Source of the DNA: Collinsella aerofaciens
GTDB lineage: Bacteria > Actinomycetota > Coriobacteriia > Coriobacteriales > Coriobacteriaceae
Length of the DNA: 64,000 bases
Reading direction: 5' to 3'
Assembly (NCBI RefSeq): GCF_002736145.1
Contig: NZ_CP024160.1
Location: forward strand, 434,001 to 498,000
This document shows, one piece after another, positions 8,209 to 20,543 of this stretch. The first letter of the stretch is position 1. Each line of letters opens with the position of its first letter. Under the pieces are notes generated by a model. The model had not been told where the DNA came from. It ran no database searches and saw nothing but the letters and a program-made list of their open reading frames with translations. The translations under genes and the position numbers were made by a program.

Positions 8209-9564
8209 ATGAGCTACACGCAGAAAGTTCTCGACGAGCTCAAGGCCCGCTATCCCGAGCAGCCTGAGTTCATCCAGGCCGCGACCGAGATCCTCGGTAC
8301 CATCCAGCCGGCGCTCGACGCCCACCCCGAGTACGAGGAGGCCGCCCTGCTTGAGCGCCTCGTCGAGCCCGAGCGCATCGTTATGTTCCGTGTCCCCTGG
8401 GTCGACGACCAGGGCAAGGTCCAGGTCAACCGCGGCTACCGCGTCGAGTTCAACTCTGCCATTGGACCCTACAAGGGCGGCCTGCGCTTTAACCCGACGG
8501 TCACCCTGGGCATGCTCAAGTTCCTGGGCCTGGAGCAGATCCTCAAGAACAGCCTGACCACCCTTCCCATGGGCGGCGGCAAGGGCGGTTCCGACTTTGA
8601 CCCCAAGGGCAAGTCCAACAACGAGATCATGCACTTCTGCCAGTCCTTCATGACCGAGCTCTATCGCCACATTGGCCCCAACACCGACGTTCCCGCCGGC
8701 GACCTGGGCGTTGGCGGCCGCGAGGTTGCCTACCTGTTCGGTCAGTACAAGCGCCTGACCAACGAGTGGACCGGCGTCCTCACCGGCAAGGGCCTCTCCT
8801 TTGGCGGCTCGCTCGCCCGTACCGAGGCCACCGGCTACGGTCTGGTCTACTTTGTGGACGAGTACCTCAAGAGCCGCGGCGACTCCTTCGAGGGCAAGAA
8901 CGTCGTCGTTCACGGCTCCGGTAACGTCGCCATCTATGCGGTCCAGAAGGTCGCCCAGCTCGGCGGCAAGGTGCTGGCCTGCTCCGACACCCACGGCTGG
9001 GTCGAGGACCCCGACGGCATCGACTACACCGTGCTCGAGCATGTCTATAACAAGAAGCGCTCTGGCCACGACAAGGGCGTCACGCTCGCTATGTACGTCG
9101 ACGAGAAACCCAATGCCACGTGGCACGAGGGCGACGGCCGTGGCGTGTGGCAGCTTCCCTGCGACATCGCGCTGCCCTGCGCTCGCGAGAACACGCTGCT
9201 GCTCGAGGACGCCCAGGCGCTCGTCGCCAACGGCTGCAAGGTGGTCGGCGAGGGCGCGAACATGCCCACGACCATCGAGGCCACGACTTACTTCCAGGAG
9301 AACGGCGTTGCCTTTATGCCCGGTAAGGCTGCCAACGCCGGCGGCGTGCTCGTGTCCGGCCTGGAGATGAGCCAGAACGCTGAGCACCTGTCCTGGACCT
9401 TCGAGGAGGTCGACGGCAAGCTCGAGCAGCTCATGCGCGGCATGTTCCACAACGTGGACGACACCGCCAAGGAGTATGGCCAGGAGGGCAACTTTGTCAT
9501 GGGCGCCAACATCGCCGGCTTCCTGAAGGTCGCCGACGCCATGCTCGCCCAGGGCGTCTGCTAA
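8209..9564 (+). CDS. gdhA: NADP-type glutamate dehydrogenase (hexameric)
   Basis: This enzyme reversibly aminates 2-oxoglutarate to glutamate in the cytosol and is a main ammonia-assimilation step. The length, 451 residues, is typical of the 50-kDa hexameric class. Visible features are the substrate-lysine region PMGGGKGGSDFDPKGKS (about residues 120-136), PAGDLGVGGREV, and the Rossmann motif GSGNVA (about 240). GGAGGAAGC precedes the ATG. A strong terminator follows at 9601, so it is monocistronic. Very high C/G use at third positions suggests high expression. Confidence 0.97.
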   Translation: MSYTQKVLDELKARYPEQPEFIQAATEILGTIQPALDAHPEYEEAALLERLVEPERIVMFRVPWVDDQGKVQVNRGYRVEFNSAIGPYKGGLRFNPTVTLGMLKFLGLEQILKNSLTTLPMGGGKGGSDFDPKGKSNNEIMHFCQSFMTELYRHIGPNTDVPAGDLGVGGREVAYLFGQYKRLTNEWTGVLTGKGLSFGGSLARTEATGYGLVYFVDEYLKSRGDSFEGKNVVVHGSGNVAIYAVQKVAQLGGKVLACSDTHGWVEDPDGIDYTVLEHVYNKKRSGHDKGVTLAMYVDEKPNATWHEGDGRGVWQLPCDIALPCARENTLLLEDAQALVANGCKVVGEGANMPTTIEATTYFQENGVAFMPGKAANAGGVLVSGLEMSQNAEHLSWTFEEVDGKLEQLMRGMFHNVDDTAKEYGQEGNFVMGANIAGFLKVADAMLAQGVC

Positions 9565-9600
9565 ATCTTCGCTCGATATAGCATTGCAGAAATTGCAGGA

Positions 9601-9633
9601 GGCTCCCAGTCATCTTGGCTGGGAGCCTTTTTT
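9601..9633 (+). terminator. Rho-independent terminator of gdhA
   Basis: A 9-bp perfect stem GGCTCCCAG/CTGGGAGCC is followed by six T residues. Confidence 0.9.
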
Positions 9634-9728
9634 GATCCGCATGCGACGGAGGAAAATGGTTCATTTTGTCCCGACATGAGCTGTGCCCCCTCGTTTGGTA
9701 CACTTAAAAGTACTGGACAAGTGAAGAG

Positions 9729-10643
9729 ATGGGGGAGAACGTGCTCAAGTTCGGTACCTACGTCCGTGTTGGAAACGCGGCCGAAGCCTATGAGCTCTTG
9801 CAGAAGAACCGCAACAACAAGATTGTGGGCGGCGGCATCTGGATGCGCCTGGGTTCGCGTCGCGTGGCGACGGCGATTGACCTTTCGGCCTGCGGACTCG
9901 ATCAGATCGAGGAGACCGAGACCGAGTTTCGCATCGGTGCCATGTGCACCCTGCGCCAGCTCGAGCGCCATGCCGAGCTCAACGCGCTTGTCAACAATGT
10001 CTTCGAGTTCGCCGTTCACGATATCGTGGGCGTGCAGCTGCGCAATACCGCCACGGTGGGCGGCAGCATCTACGGCCGCTTTGGCTTCTCGGACGTGCTC
10101 TCGGCATTCCTGGCGCTCGATTCGTATGTTGAGCTGACGGGTGCCGGCCGTGTGCCGCTCGCCGAGTTCGTGGACATGGGCTATGTGCGCGACGTGATCG
10201 AGCACGTCGTGGTCGTCAAGCACGATTACCGCGCGAGCTACGAGACCGTGCGCAAGGCCGCGACCGACTTCCCCTCGCTCAACGTCACCGCCGCCTGGTG
10301 GGACAACACCTGGCACGTCACCGTGGGCGCCCGCCCGCTGCGCGCGACCCTGCTGCAGGGCGAGGCGTGTGGTCTCACCAACGAGCAGCCTTCTGAGGAC
10401 GAGCTGCGCGCCCTGGCCGCATCAGTGCGCGCGCTGAGCTACGGCACCAACCTGTGGGGCTCGGCCGACTACCGCCGCCGCATCTCGGCCCCGCTCGCTG
10501 TCCAGGCCGTGCGCCGTGCCGCCGGCATCGAACTTTCGGCCGCGCTTGCCCGCGAGCTCGAGACCGTGCAAGTGCCCAAGTTTGCCACGGACGAGTATTC
10601 CTGCCGCCGCGTGCCCGGCGTCGATTCTAGCGAGGTGCGCTAA
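9729..10643 (+). CDS. Molybdenum hydroxylase FAD-binding subunit (XdhB/CoxM type)
   Basis: The product is a 304-residue FAD-binding subunit of the xanthine dehydrogenase family that carries electrons from the Fe-S clusters to the acceptor. The FAD motif regions are NKIVGGGIWM (near residue 30) and the TVGGSIYGR stretch (near 110), followed by a C-terminal CO-dehydrogenase-flavoprotein-like domain. A GTG at 9741, three bases after GGGGGAG, is an alternative start but too close to it. The stop overlaps the next ATG by one base (TAATG), showing translational coupling to the catalytic subunit. Confidence 0.85.
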   Translation: MGENVLKFGTYVRVGNAAEAYELLQKNRNNKIVGGGIWMRLGSRRVATAIDLSACGLDQIEETETEFRIGAMCTLRQLERHAELNALVNNVFEFAVHDIVGVQLRNTATVGGSIYGRFGFSDVLSAFLALDSYVELTGAGRVPLAEFVDMGYVRDVIEHVVVVKHDYRASYETVRKAATDFPSLNVTAAWWDNTWHVTVGARPLRATLLQGEACGLTNEQPSEDELRALAASVRALSYGTNLWGSADYRRRISAPLAVQAVRRAAGIELSAALARELETVQVPKFATDEYSCRRVPGVDSSEVR

Positions 10644-13474
10644 TGGCTGCCAAACTCATCGATCTTTCCTTTACGCTCAACGGCCGCAAGGTCAAGGTTC
10701 AGATTGCCCCCGATACCATGCTCTTTGCACTGCTGCGCGAGCAGGGTTGCGCGTCGGTGCGCTGCGCCTGCGAGACCACCAACTGCGGCCTGTGCACGGT
10801 GTGGCTCGATGGCGACCCGGTGCTGAGCTGCTCGGTTCCCGCCGCACGCGTCGAGGGCCGCTCCGTCACCACGCTCGAGGGCCTCAAGGCCGAGTCCGAG
10901 GCGCTTGCCCGCGCTATGGCTGCCGAAGGCGCCGAGCAGTGCGGTTTTTGCGCCCCCGGCCTTATCATGAACGTGCTGGCGCTTGCCCGCGCCGCCAAGG
11001 AGGATCCGAGCCTCGTCGCCACGCGCGAGGAGCTCTCGCGCCAGCTCGCCGGCAACCTCTGCCGCTGCAGCGGCTACGAGAGCCAGCTGCGCGCCATTGT
11101 GCGCTTCCTCAACGAGTCCGGCGTGCAGGTGGGCTTCGAGATGCCCGAGCTGCCGGTCAATAACACCAGCTCTGACGGCGTCACCTACAAGCAGATCACC
11201 CACAAGCAGCCCAAGAAGGACTCGAAGGCGCTGCTCGAGGGTCGTCCCGTCTACACGGGCGACATGGTGCCCGCCGGTGCGCTCATCGTTAAGCTCAAGC
11301 GCAGCCCGTATGCGCGCGCTAAGATTCGCTCCATCGATACGTCGCGCGCCCTGAAGGTGCCCGGCGTCGTGGGCGTCTACACCTACGAGGACGTGCCCAA
11401 GCGCCGCTTTACCATCGCCGGTCAGAGCTATCCGCAGCCGAGTCCCTACGACCGCCTGATCCTCGAGAACCTCGTGCGCTATCAAAACGAGGAGGTGGCG
11501 ATCGTTGCCGCCGAAACCGAGGAGGCCGCCGACAAGGCGCTCAAGCTCATCAAGGTCGACTATGAGGTGCTCGAGCCGCTGCTCGACTTTACCCAGGCAC
11601 TCGATAACGACATCGTGGTCCACCCCGAGGGCGACGTGACCTTTATGTTCCCGCAGGGCGGCGATGTCTCGCGCAACCTGGTGTGCAGCGGTACCAGCGA
11701 CTTTGGCGACTTGGACGAGGCCTTCGCCCAGAGCGACATCGTCTTCACCCGCACCTACACCAGCCAGGCCACGCAGACCGCGCCCATGGAGACCTTCCGC
11801 GCCTTCGCGACGACCGACGCCTTCGGTCGCATCTCAGTGACCACCTCCACGCAGGTGCCCTTCCACGTGCGTCGCATGGTTGCGCAGTCGCTCGACATTC
11901 CGCAGTCGCAGGTGCAGGTCATCAAGCCGCGCATCGGCGGCGGCTTTGGCTCCAAGCAGACGGGCTGCTGCGAGATCTTCGTGGCGTTCGTGACCCAGCA
12001 GACTGGCCGTCCGAGCTATTGCTGCTACACCCGCGAGGAGACCATCACCGCGGGCAACTCGCGCCACCAGATGCAAATGACCGTTAAGCTGGGCGCCATG
12101 AACGACGGCACCATCACGGCCATCGACCTGCATACGCTGTCCAACGCCGGCGCATACGGCGAGCACGCCACCACGACGATCGGCCTTTCGGGCCACAAGA
12201 GCCTGCCCATCTACAACCATGTGAAGGCGAGCCGTTTTAGCTGGGACGCCGTCTACACCAACACCAACCGCGGCGGCGCGTATCGCGGCTACGGTGCCAC
12301 CCAGGGCCAGTTTGCCGTGGAGAGCGCCGTCAACGAGCTCGCCGACATGCTGCACATAGACCCCGCCGACCTGCGCCTTAAGAACATCGTGCGCGAGGGC
12401 GAGATCATGCCGCAGTACTACAACGAGAAGCTCAACGCCTGCGCGCTCGACCGCTGCCTGCTGCGCGCGATGGACATGATCGGTTGGCGCGACAAGCCGC
12501 TGGCCGTGGACCTGGGCGACCGCGTGCGCGCCCTGGGTTGCGCACTCACCATGCAGGGCTCTGGCATTTCCAACGTGGATATCGCCGGCATCGACATGCG
12601 TCTGGAAGAGGACGGCTTCATTACCATCGGCACCGGCGCCACCGATAACGGCATGGGCGTCGATACGATCCTGGCGCAGATTGCCGCCGAGGAGCTGGGC
12701 GTGGAGAGCTCGCTGATTGTGGTGCGCGGCGTGGACACCGATGTGTCGCCGTTCGACGCCGGCTCGTACGCGAGCTCGGGCACGTACGTGACGGGCTTGG
12801 CCGCCAAGAACGCCGCAAGCGAGCTGCGCGAGAAGATCTGCGCCAAGGCCGCCCAGATGTGGGATGTGGACGCCGCCGATGTGGTCTTCGACGGCCAGTA
12901 CGTGCGCCTGTCCGACGAGCGTGCCGCGTGCGAGCAGAATCGCTACCTCACACTGCGCGACTTTGCCAACCTATGCGTCAAGAACATCGCGGGCGGCGAC
13001 GCGCTCACCTCGCATGCCTCTGCCTGCCTGCCCGTTTCGCCTCCGCCGTTTATGGCCGGCATTGCCGAGGTCGAGGTCGACAAGGCCACCGGCAAGGTGA
13101 CCGTGGTGGACTACGCGGCGGCTGTGGACTGCGGCACCGTGATCAACGAGGCACTCGCGCGCGTCCAGGCCGAGGGCGGCATTGCCCAGGGTATCGGCCA
13201 CGCGCTCTACGAGATCGTCGAGCACGATGACCGCGGCCGTCTGCGCACCGGCAACTTTATGAGCTACAAGCTGCCCACGCGCTTGGATATCGGCAGCATT
13301 CGCGTGGCCTTTGAGCCGAGCTACGAGCCGACGGGCCCGTTTGGCGCCAAGTCGATCGGCGAGGTCGTCATCAACACGCCGCTCGCCGCCGTGGCCTCGG
13401 CCGTGGCGCACGCCACCGGACATCAGGTACGCTCGCTTCCGATCACGCCCGAGAAAGCGCTGCTGGGGGAGTAG
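10643..13474 (+). CDS. Molybdenum hydroxylase, fused [2Fe-2S] and molybdopterin-binding subunit
   Basis: The 943-residue protein fuses the small iron-sulfur subunit to the large Mo subunit. Residues 1-165 hold two [2Fe-2S] modules: CACETTNCGLC (plant-ferredoxin fold) and CGFC...CRC (helical fold). A hammerhead domain starts near 195. The Mo domain contains GGGFGSKQTG (about 432), RGYGATQGQ (about 550) and GAKSIGE (about 895), whose Glu is the catalytic base in this family. The family hydroxylates purines or other heterocycles and aldehydes; the substrate cannot be read here. Selenium-dependent members exist, but the window lacks the yqeB/yqeC markers I would expect for one. Confidence 0.85.
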   Translation: MAAKLIDLSFTLNGRKVKVQIAPDTMLFALLREQGCASVRCACETTNCGLCTVWLDGDPVLSCSVPAARVEGRSVTTLEGLKAESEALARAMAAEGAEQCGFCAPGLIMNVLALARAAKEDPSLVATREELSRQLAGNLCRCSGYESQLRAIVRFLNESGVQVGFEMPELPVNNTSSDGVTYKQITHKQPKKDSKALLEGRPVYTGDMVPAGALIVKLKRSPYARAKIRSIDTSRALKVPGVVGVYTYEDVPKRRFTIAGQSYPQPSPYDRLILENLVRYQNEEVAIVAAETEEAADKALKLIKVDYEVLEPLLDFTQALDNDIVVHPEGDVTFMFPQGGDVSRNLVCSGTSDFGDLDEAFAQSDIVFTRTYTSQATQTAPMETFRAFATTDAFGRISVTTSTQVPFHVRRMVAQSLDIPQSQVQVIKPRIGGGFGSKQTGCCEIFVAFVTQQTGRPSYCCYTREETITAGNSRHQMQMTVKLGAMNDGTITAIDLHTLSNAGAYGEHATTTIGLSGHKSLPIYNHVKASRFSWDAVYTNTNRGGAYRGYGATQGQFAVESAVNELADMLHIDPADLRLKNIVREGEIMPQYYNEKLNACALDRCLLRAMDMIGWRDKPLAVDLGDRVRALGCALTMQGSGISNVDIAGIDMRLEEDGFITIGTGATDNGMGVDTILAQIAAEELGVESSLIVVRGVDTDVSPFDAGSYASSGTYVTGLAAKNAASELREKICAKAAQMWDVDAADVVFDGQYVRLSDERAACEQNRYLTLRDFANLCVKNIAGGDALTSHASACLPVSPPPFMAGIAEVEVDKATGKVTVVDYAAAVDCGTVINEALARVQAEGGIAQGIGHALYEIVEHDDRGRLRTGNFMSYKLPTRLDIGSIRVAFEPSYEPTGPFGAKSIGEVVINTPLAAVASAVAHATGHQVRSLPITPEKALLGE

Positions 13475-13498
13475 CGGGTTAGCGAACAAGTCGTAGTT

Positions 13499-13528
13499 GG
13501 CGGGACGGGACAACTCGTCCCGCCTTTT
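13499..13528 (+). terminator. Rho-independent terminator of the Mo-hydroxylase operon
   Basis: The 9-bp stem GGCGGGACG/CGTCCCGCC is followed by TTTT. Confidence 0.8.
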
Positions 13529-13614
13529 GCACTCGTGGTGAGGTCGTGAGCCTGTAAAACGTGTGCGTGCGCTTGCCGCTCGTATCTGCTATCATTCCTA
13601 GTCTGTGCGCTCAT

Positions 13615-13698
13615 GCGGGCGTGGCGGAATTGGTAGACGCGCCAGATTTAGGTTCTGGTGGGATTCCCGTGAAGGTTCGAGTCCTTTCGCCCGCACCA
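13615..13698 (+). tRNA. tRNA-Leu, anticodon TAG
   Basis: The acceptor stem GCGGGCG pairs with CGCCCGC, followed by A and an encoded CCA. The anticodon arm is CCAGA-TTTAGGT-TCTGG. The variable arm is class-II (long), as expected for Leu, and the T loop is TTCGAGT. It reads CUA and probably other CUN codons. Confidence 0.97.
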
Positions 13699-13789
13699 AC
13701 GCATCCGCGTCGGCTTATGCCCTCGCGACACATTGTTGCATAAAGGTACCAGCACCTCAGATAAGCTGGGCAGTATGAGGAGGAACGTG

Positions 13790-15088
13790 TTGTACATCAC
13801 CGCTTCTGACGTCAAGGACGCCAAGCTCACCGCTACGGTCACCATCCCGGCCGCCGACGTCGACGCCGCGATCAAGAAGGCCTACAAGGACACCGCCAAG
13901 AAGTACCGCTTCCCGGGCTTCCGTGCCGGTAAGGCTCCCCGTCCGGTCATCGACTCCGCTCTTGGCGCCGAGGCTACCCTCGCTCAGGCCACCAACGACC
14001 TGATCGCCGCCAACGAGCCCGCCGTCCTCAACGAGCTGGACATCGTCCCCACCAAGAACGGTGACTACAAGGACCTCGACCTCGCCAAGGATCACGAGGA
14101 CTACACCTACACCGTCGAGTTCTCCCTGCGTCCTGCTGCTGAGCTCTCCTCCTTCGACGCTGTCGAGATCGAGATGCCCCCTGCGGAGGTCACCGAGTCC
14201 GAGATCAACAACCAGGTCGAGATGCTCCTCAACTACCGTGCCACCTTCGAGGACGTCGAGGGTCGCGCCGTCGAGGCTGACGACTATGTGACCGTCGACC
14301 TCAAGGCCGTCGAGAACGCCGACAACTTCGCCGCCGAGGGCCGCATGCTCATCGCCGGCAGCGACAGTAACCCCAAGGAGTTCAACGAGGCCCTGATCGG
14401 CGCCAACGTTGACGATGTCAAGTCCGTCACCTGGACCGACGAGGCCGAGGAGGGCGAGGAGGCCGAGACCCACACCGTCGAGGTCACCGTCAAGGGCATC
14501 AAGGTCCGCAACACCCCCGAGCTCACCGACGAGCTCGTTAAGTCCGACTTTGGCTTCGACAGCATCGACGCCATGCGCGACGCCATCAAGATCGAGATCG
14601 AGCAGGACAAGGCTTCCCGCCTCCCGGCCGAGAAGGAGAACCGTTGCGTCTCCGCTCTCGCCGAGCGTCTGCAGCTCGAGGAGATGGACGCTGACTACGA
14701 GCAGTCCGTCTTTGAGGAGCTTGGCCAGAACTTCCTGTCCAACCTCGCTGCCCGCGGCATGACCCTGGACACCTGGCTGCCCGCTTCCGGCCTGACCATG
14801 GAGCAGTTCATCGGCGACCTGCACAAGCAGGCCAACGACGTTGCCCGTGAGTCCCTGGCGCTCGACGCTCTTGCCCGTGAGCTCAAGATCGAGGTTACCG
14901 AGGACGACATCAACGCCGAGTTCGAGAAGGCCGGCGTCAAGGACGTCGAGGCTTCCAAGGCCGAGTTCATCGCCGACGGCCGCATGCCTGCCGTCCGCGA
15001 GTCCATCCGTCGCTCCAAGGCCGTCGACCACCTGGTCGAGAACGCCAAGGTGACCGAGGTCGACGAGACCGCCAAGGACGCCGAGTAA
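13790..15088 (+). CDS. tig: Trigger factor, ribosome-associated chaperone and prolyl isomerase
   Basis: Trigger factor binds the ribosome exit tunnel and folds nascent chains. The ribosome-binding signature FRAGKAPRPVI is near residue 44, followed by an FKBP-like PPIase region around 150-240 and a helical C-terminal arm. The start is uncertain. AGGAGG at 13778-13783 points to a TTG at 13790 (6-nt spacing) or a GTG at 13787; an ATG at 13775 lies before the Shine-Dalgarno sequence and is unlikely. With the TTG start the protein has 432 residues. clpP and clpX follow, the common tig-clpP-clpX order. Confidence 0.93.
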   Translation: MYITASDVKDAKLTATVTIPAADVDAAIKKAYKDTAKKYRFPGFRAGKAPRPVIDSALGAEATLAQATNDLIAANEPAVLNELDIVPTKNGDYKDLDLAKDHEDYTYTVEFSLRPAAELSSFDAVEIEMPPAEVTESEINNQVEMLLNYRATFEDVEGRAVEADDYVTVDLKAVENADNFAAEGRMLIAGSDSNPKEFNEALIGANVDDVKSVTWTDEAEEGEEAETHTVEVTVKGIKVRNTPELTDELVKSDFGFDSIDAMRDAIKIEIEQDKASRLPAEKENRCVSALAERLQLEEMDADYEQSVFEELGQNFLSNLAARGMTLDTWLPASGLTMEQFIGDLHKQANDVARESLALDALARELKIEVTEDDINAEFEKAGVKDVEASKAEFIADGRMPAVRESIRRSKAVDHLVENAKVTEVDETAKDAE

Positions 15089-15164
15089 TTCTCGCCACCT
15101 TGCCCGCGAGCGCATGCGTGTGCCCGTGATGGGGTAAAGTTATACACCGGTTATCCGGTTGCTT

Positions 15165-15205
15165 CGTACGGTGCCAGCCAATGCATAGCATGCGGGCACC
15201 GTACG
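15165..15205. terminator. Palindrome between tig and clpP, possible terminator
   Basis: An 11-bp perfect stem (CGTACGGTGCC at 15165-15175, GGCACCGTACG at 15195-15205) is followed by only TTTAT. It may be a weak terminator or attenuator between tig and clpP. Confidence 0.55.
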
Positions 15206-15251
15206 TTTATCTAGAACCAATTTGGTCCGCAAGAGAGAAATGGAGATGCGT

Positions 15252-15872
15252 ATGATCGCTAAGTTCGATTCCGCCCTCGTGCCATACGTTATCGAGCAGA
15301 CGCCGCGCGGTGAGCGCAGCTACGATATCTATTCGCGCCTGCTCAACGACCGCATCATCTTTTTGGGCGAGGAGATCAACTCCGTCAGCGCCAACCTGGT
15401 CGTTGCCCAGCTGCTGCATCTTGAGAGCCAGGATGCCGAGAAGGATATCTCGCTCTACATCAATTCGCCCGGCGGCGAGGTTTACTCCGGCCTGGCGATT
15501 CTTGACACCATGAACTTTATCAAGCCGCAGGTTTCCACCATCTGCGTCGGTATGGCCGCGTCCATGGCCGCCGTGCTGCTTTCGGCCGGCGCCAAGGGCA
15601 AGCGCTTCTGCTTGCCGCACTCCAAGGTCATGATTCACCAGCCCAGCGGCGGTGCCCAGGGCCAGCAGACCGAGATCGAGATCGTGGCCGAGGAGATCAA
15701 GAAGACCCGCCGCGAGCTCAACCAGATCCTGTCCGACGCCTCGGGCCAGCCGATCGAGAAGGTCCAGGCCGATACCGAGCGCGACAACTACCTCACGGCT
15801 GCCGAGGCCCTCGACTACGGCCTGATCGACCGTATCGTTACCTCGCGCGACCTCGCCGCGAAGGACGCCTAG
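15252..15872 (+). CDS. clpP: ATP-dependent Clp protease proteolytic subunit
   Basis: This serine peptidase forms the tetradecameric barrel that degrades proteins unfolded by ClpX or other Clp ATPases. The catalytic triad is visible: Ser in GMAASMAA (residue 104), His in MIHQP (129) and Asp in ADTERD (174). Three in-frame ATGs occur at 15240, 15246 and 15252. GGAG at 15242-15245 is best placed for the last, giving 206 residues. It stops one base before the clpX start, so both are one operon. Confidence 0.95.
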   Translation: MIAKFDSALVPYVIEQTPRGERSYDIYSRLLNDRIIFLGEEINSVSANLVVAQLLHLESQDAEKDISLYINSPGGEVYSGLAILDTMNFIKPQVSTICVGMAASMAAVLLSAGAKGKRFCLPHSKVMIHQPSGGAQGQQTEIEIVAEEIKKTRRELNQILSDASGQPIEKVQADTERDNYLTAAEALDYGLIDRIVTSRDLAAKDA

Positions 15873-15873
15873 G

Positions 15874-17280
15874 ATGGCAGGAAACATGCAGGACAACTTT
15901 GACGAGAACGGCAACCCCATCCGCTGCTCCTTCTGCGGAAAAGAGCAGGGCCAGGTCCGTCGCCTCGTAAAGGGCCCGACCAACATCTTTATCTGCGACG
16001 AGTGTGTCGCCGCCTGTTCCGAGATCCTTGAGGAGTCGCTGGCTTCGGACTTTATGGACGCTGCCCGCAACGGCAAGCTGCCGGGCTTCCTCAACGACCA
16101 CGGCCAGGCTGCATCCCAGCCCGCCGTGGACCCTGAGGCCGAGGGCTTTGAGCTCGAGGACGACCGCCAGGTCATCACGCACGTGCCGACGCCGCATGAG
16201 ATCTATGACGAGCTTTCGGCCTATGTTATGGGCCAGGAGGACGCCAAGCGCGCCATGTCTGTGGCCGTGTACAACCACTATCGCCGCGTGATCGAGGGCG
16301 GCGCCGCGGTGTCTGCCTTTGATGACGACATGGGCTCGCAGTTCGATGACGATATGGACGAGGTAGAGCTCGCCAAGTCCAACATCCTGCTGCTCGGTCC
16401 CACCGGTACCGGTAAGACTCTGTTGGCCCAGACGCTCGCCCGCATCCTCGAGGTGCCGTTTGCCATCGCCGATGCCACCGCGCTTACCGAGGCCGGCTAC
16501 GTGGGCGAGGACGTGGAGAACATCCTGCTCAAGCTCATCAATGCTGCCGATGGCGACATTGAGCGCGCGCAGGTGGGCATTATCTACGTGGACGAGATCG
16601 ACAAGATCGCCCGCAAGGCAGAGAACCTCTCCATCACCCGTGATGTCTCGGGCGAGGGCGTTCAGCAGGCGCTGCTTAAGATTCTTGAGGGCACGGTGGC
16701 CAGCGTTCCGCCCACCGGCGGCCGCAAGCATCCTCAGCAGGAGCTGCTGCAGATCGACACGACCAACATCCTGTTCATCTGCGGCGGTGCCTTTGTGGGT
16801 CTGGACAAGATCATCGCCGACCGCGTGGGCAACAAGGGCGTGGGCTTTAACTCCGAGATCGCCGGCCCCACCTCGGTCGACGAGAACGACCTGCTGCGTC
16901 AGGTGCTCCCGCAGGACCTCAACGCCTTTGGCATGATCCCCGAGTTCGTGGGCCGTACGCCCGTCGTCACCCAGACGCAGGCGCTTGACGAGGACGACCT
17001 GGTGTCGATCCTGACCGAGCCCAAGAACGCCGTGGTGCGTCAGTACCGCAAGATGTTCCAGCTCGAGGACGTTGAGCTTGAGTTTGAGGACGCCGCCCTG
17101 CACGAGATTGCCCGCATGGCGCTCGCTCGCAAGACCGGCGCCCGCGGCCTGCGCTCCATCTGCGAGGACGTGCTGCAACAGACGATGTTCGACCTTCCCA
17201 GCGAGGAAGGCGTCACCAAGGTCATCGTGACCGAAGCCTCTGTAAAGGGCGAAGAACAACCCCAGCGCATCTACGGGTAA
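15874..17280 (+). CDS. clpX: ATP-dependent Clp protease ATP-binding subunit
   Basis: This AAA+ unfoldase feeds tagged substrates to ClpP. It has 468 residues, slightly longer than the usual 420 or so. The four zinc-finger cysteines are C18, C21, C41 and C44. Walker A is GPTGTGKT, the Walker B region is IIYVDEIDK, and the IGF-type ClpP-docking stretch is replaced by a KGVGFNSE variant (about 325-332). A spacer rich in Asp/Glu between the zinc finger and the ATPase domain explains much of the extra length. Confidence 0.96.
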   Translation: MAGNMQDNFDENGNPIRCSFCGKEQGQVRRLVKGPTNIFICDECVAACSEILEESLASDFMDAARNGKLPGFLNDHGQAASQPAVDPEAEGFELEDDRQVITHVPTPHEIYDELSAYVMGQEDAKRAMSVAVYNHYRRVIEGGAAVSAFDDDMGSQFDDDMDEVELAKSNILLLGPTGTGKTLLAQTLARILEVPFAIADATALTEAGYVGEDVENILLKLINAADGDIERAQVGIIYVDEIDKIARKAENLSITRDVSGEGVQQALLKILEGTVASVPPTGGRKHPQQELLQIDTTNILFICGGAFVGLDKIIADRVGNKGVGFNSEIAGPTSVDENDLLRQVLPQDLNAFGMIPEFVGRTPVVTQTQALDEDDLVSILTEPKNAVVRQYRKMFQLEDVELEFEDAALHEIARMALARKTGARGLRSICEDVLQQTMFDLPSEEGVTKVIVTEASVKGEEQPQRIYG

Positions 17281-17301
17281 ACCAGCCTAAAACGTGTTTG
17301 C

Positions 17302-17337
17302 AAATAGCCTCCGACCACCCGCGGTCGGAGGCTATTT
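17302..17337 (+). terminator. Rho-independent terminator of clpPX
   Basis: A 15-bp perfect inverted repeat (AAATAGCCTCCGACC and its complement) surrounds a 6-nt loop and ends in a T-rich tail. It can work on both strands. Confidence 0.85.
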
Positions 17338-17431
17338 TATATATACGCAATAACCCCAACTACCTGTGCTATTCTGTGTGTTTGTTTAAGCCTCGGTAAA
17401 GTCAATTCAGACTGAAGTAATCGATACCTAA

Positions 17432-17547
17432 GGGGAGGAATGTAGGCCCGATTTTCGTAGATTCCGCACGAGCCGAAGACCACTTAATGTGGTCTTCGAG
17501 CGAGCCCAGGACCTGACCGAGCGAAAATCGGGCCTACATTCCTCCCC
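17432..17547 (-). repeat. 116-bp nested palindrome upstream of valS (family V, copy 1)
   Basis: Perfect 26-bp outer arms (17432-17457 and 17522-17547) enclose a perfect 10-bp inner hairpin (17474-17498, loop TTAAT). Read on the minus strand, the interior shares blocks with the copy at 20276-20391: CAGGTCCTG, the CACATTAAGTG hairpin tip, and CGTGCGGAA. The outer arms are unrelated between the copies. There is no T tract suited to termination. Confidence 0.8.
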
Positions 17548-17567
17548 GATGGGCAAGGGAGAGATAT

Positions 17568-20264
<2,697 letters not shown>

Positions 20265-20275
20265 GGTTTACTCGG

Positions 20276-20391
20276 GGGCGCGTCCCGACGCTTTGCTCTC
20301 CGCTGCGGACAGTCCTGCGCAAGACGGACAGCACATTTAGTGCTGTCCTTTGCGTGCGGAACTTGCGGCGAGCAAAGCATCGGGCCGCTCC
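20276..20391 (+). repeat. 116-bp nested palindrome downstream of valS (family V, copy 2)
   Basis: Imperfect outer arms (20276-20303 and 20365-20391, sharing GCTTTGCTC and flanking pairs) surround a perfect 9-bp inner hairpin (20326-20348, loop ATTTA). It has the same length and the same core blocks as the element at 17432-17547 but in the opposite orientation, with different arm sequences. The core runs CAGTCCTG, then a CACATTTAGTG tip, then GTGCGGAA. Confidence 0.75.
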
Positions 20392-20543
20392 TAGTTCGTT
20401 TACGTGGTTGTTTGCATCTGGCGTGTTAGGGCCACTGGGTTGTGGCCTTGATCTCGCTGCAAGCGGGTAAAGGCTGATATTTTGAATGGGAGGGGCTCGT
20501 TGTTGCGTACGGGCCTCTTTTTATGTTGAGGGGACTTTGGTTT

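Noticed and set aside
9729-13474. Selenium-dependent molybdenum hydroxylase
   Set aside because: Possible in principle, but no yqeB, yqeC or selD gene is next to it and nothing in the protein itself shows it.
17432-17547. T-box riboswitch upstream of valS
   Set aside because: No T-box sequence, specifier loop or terminator/antiterminator pair is seen; the structure is a nested palindrome with a copy after the gene.
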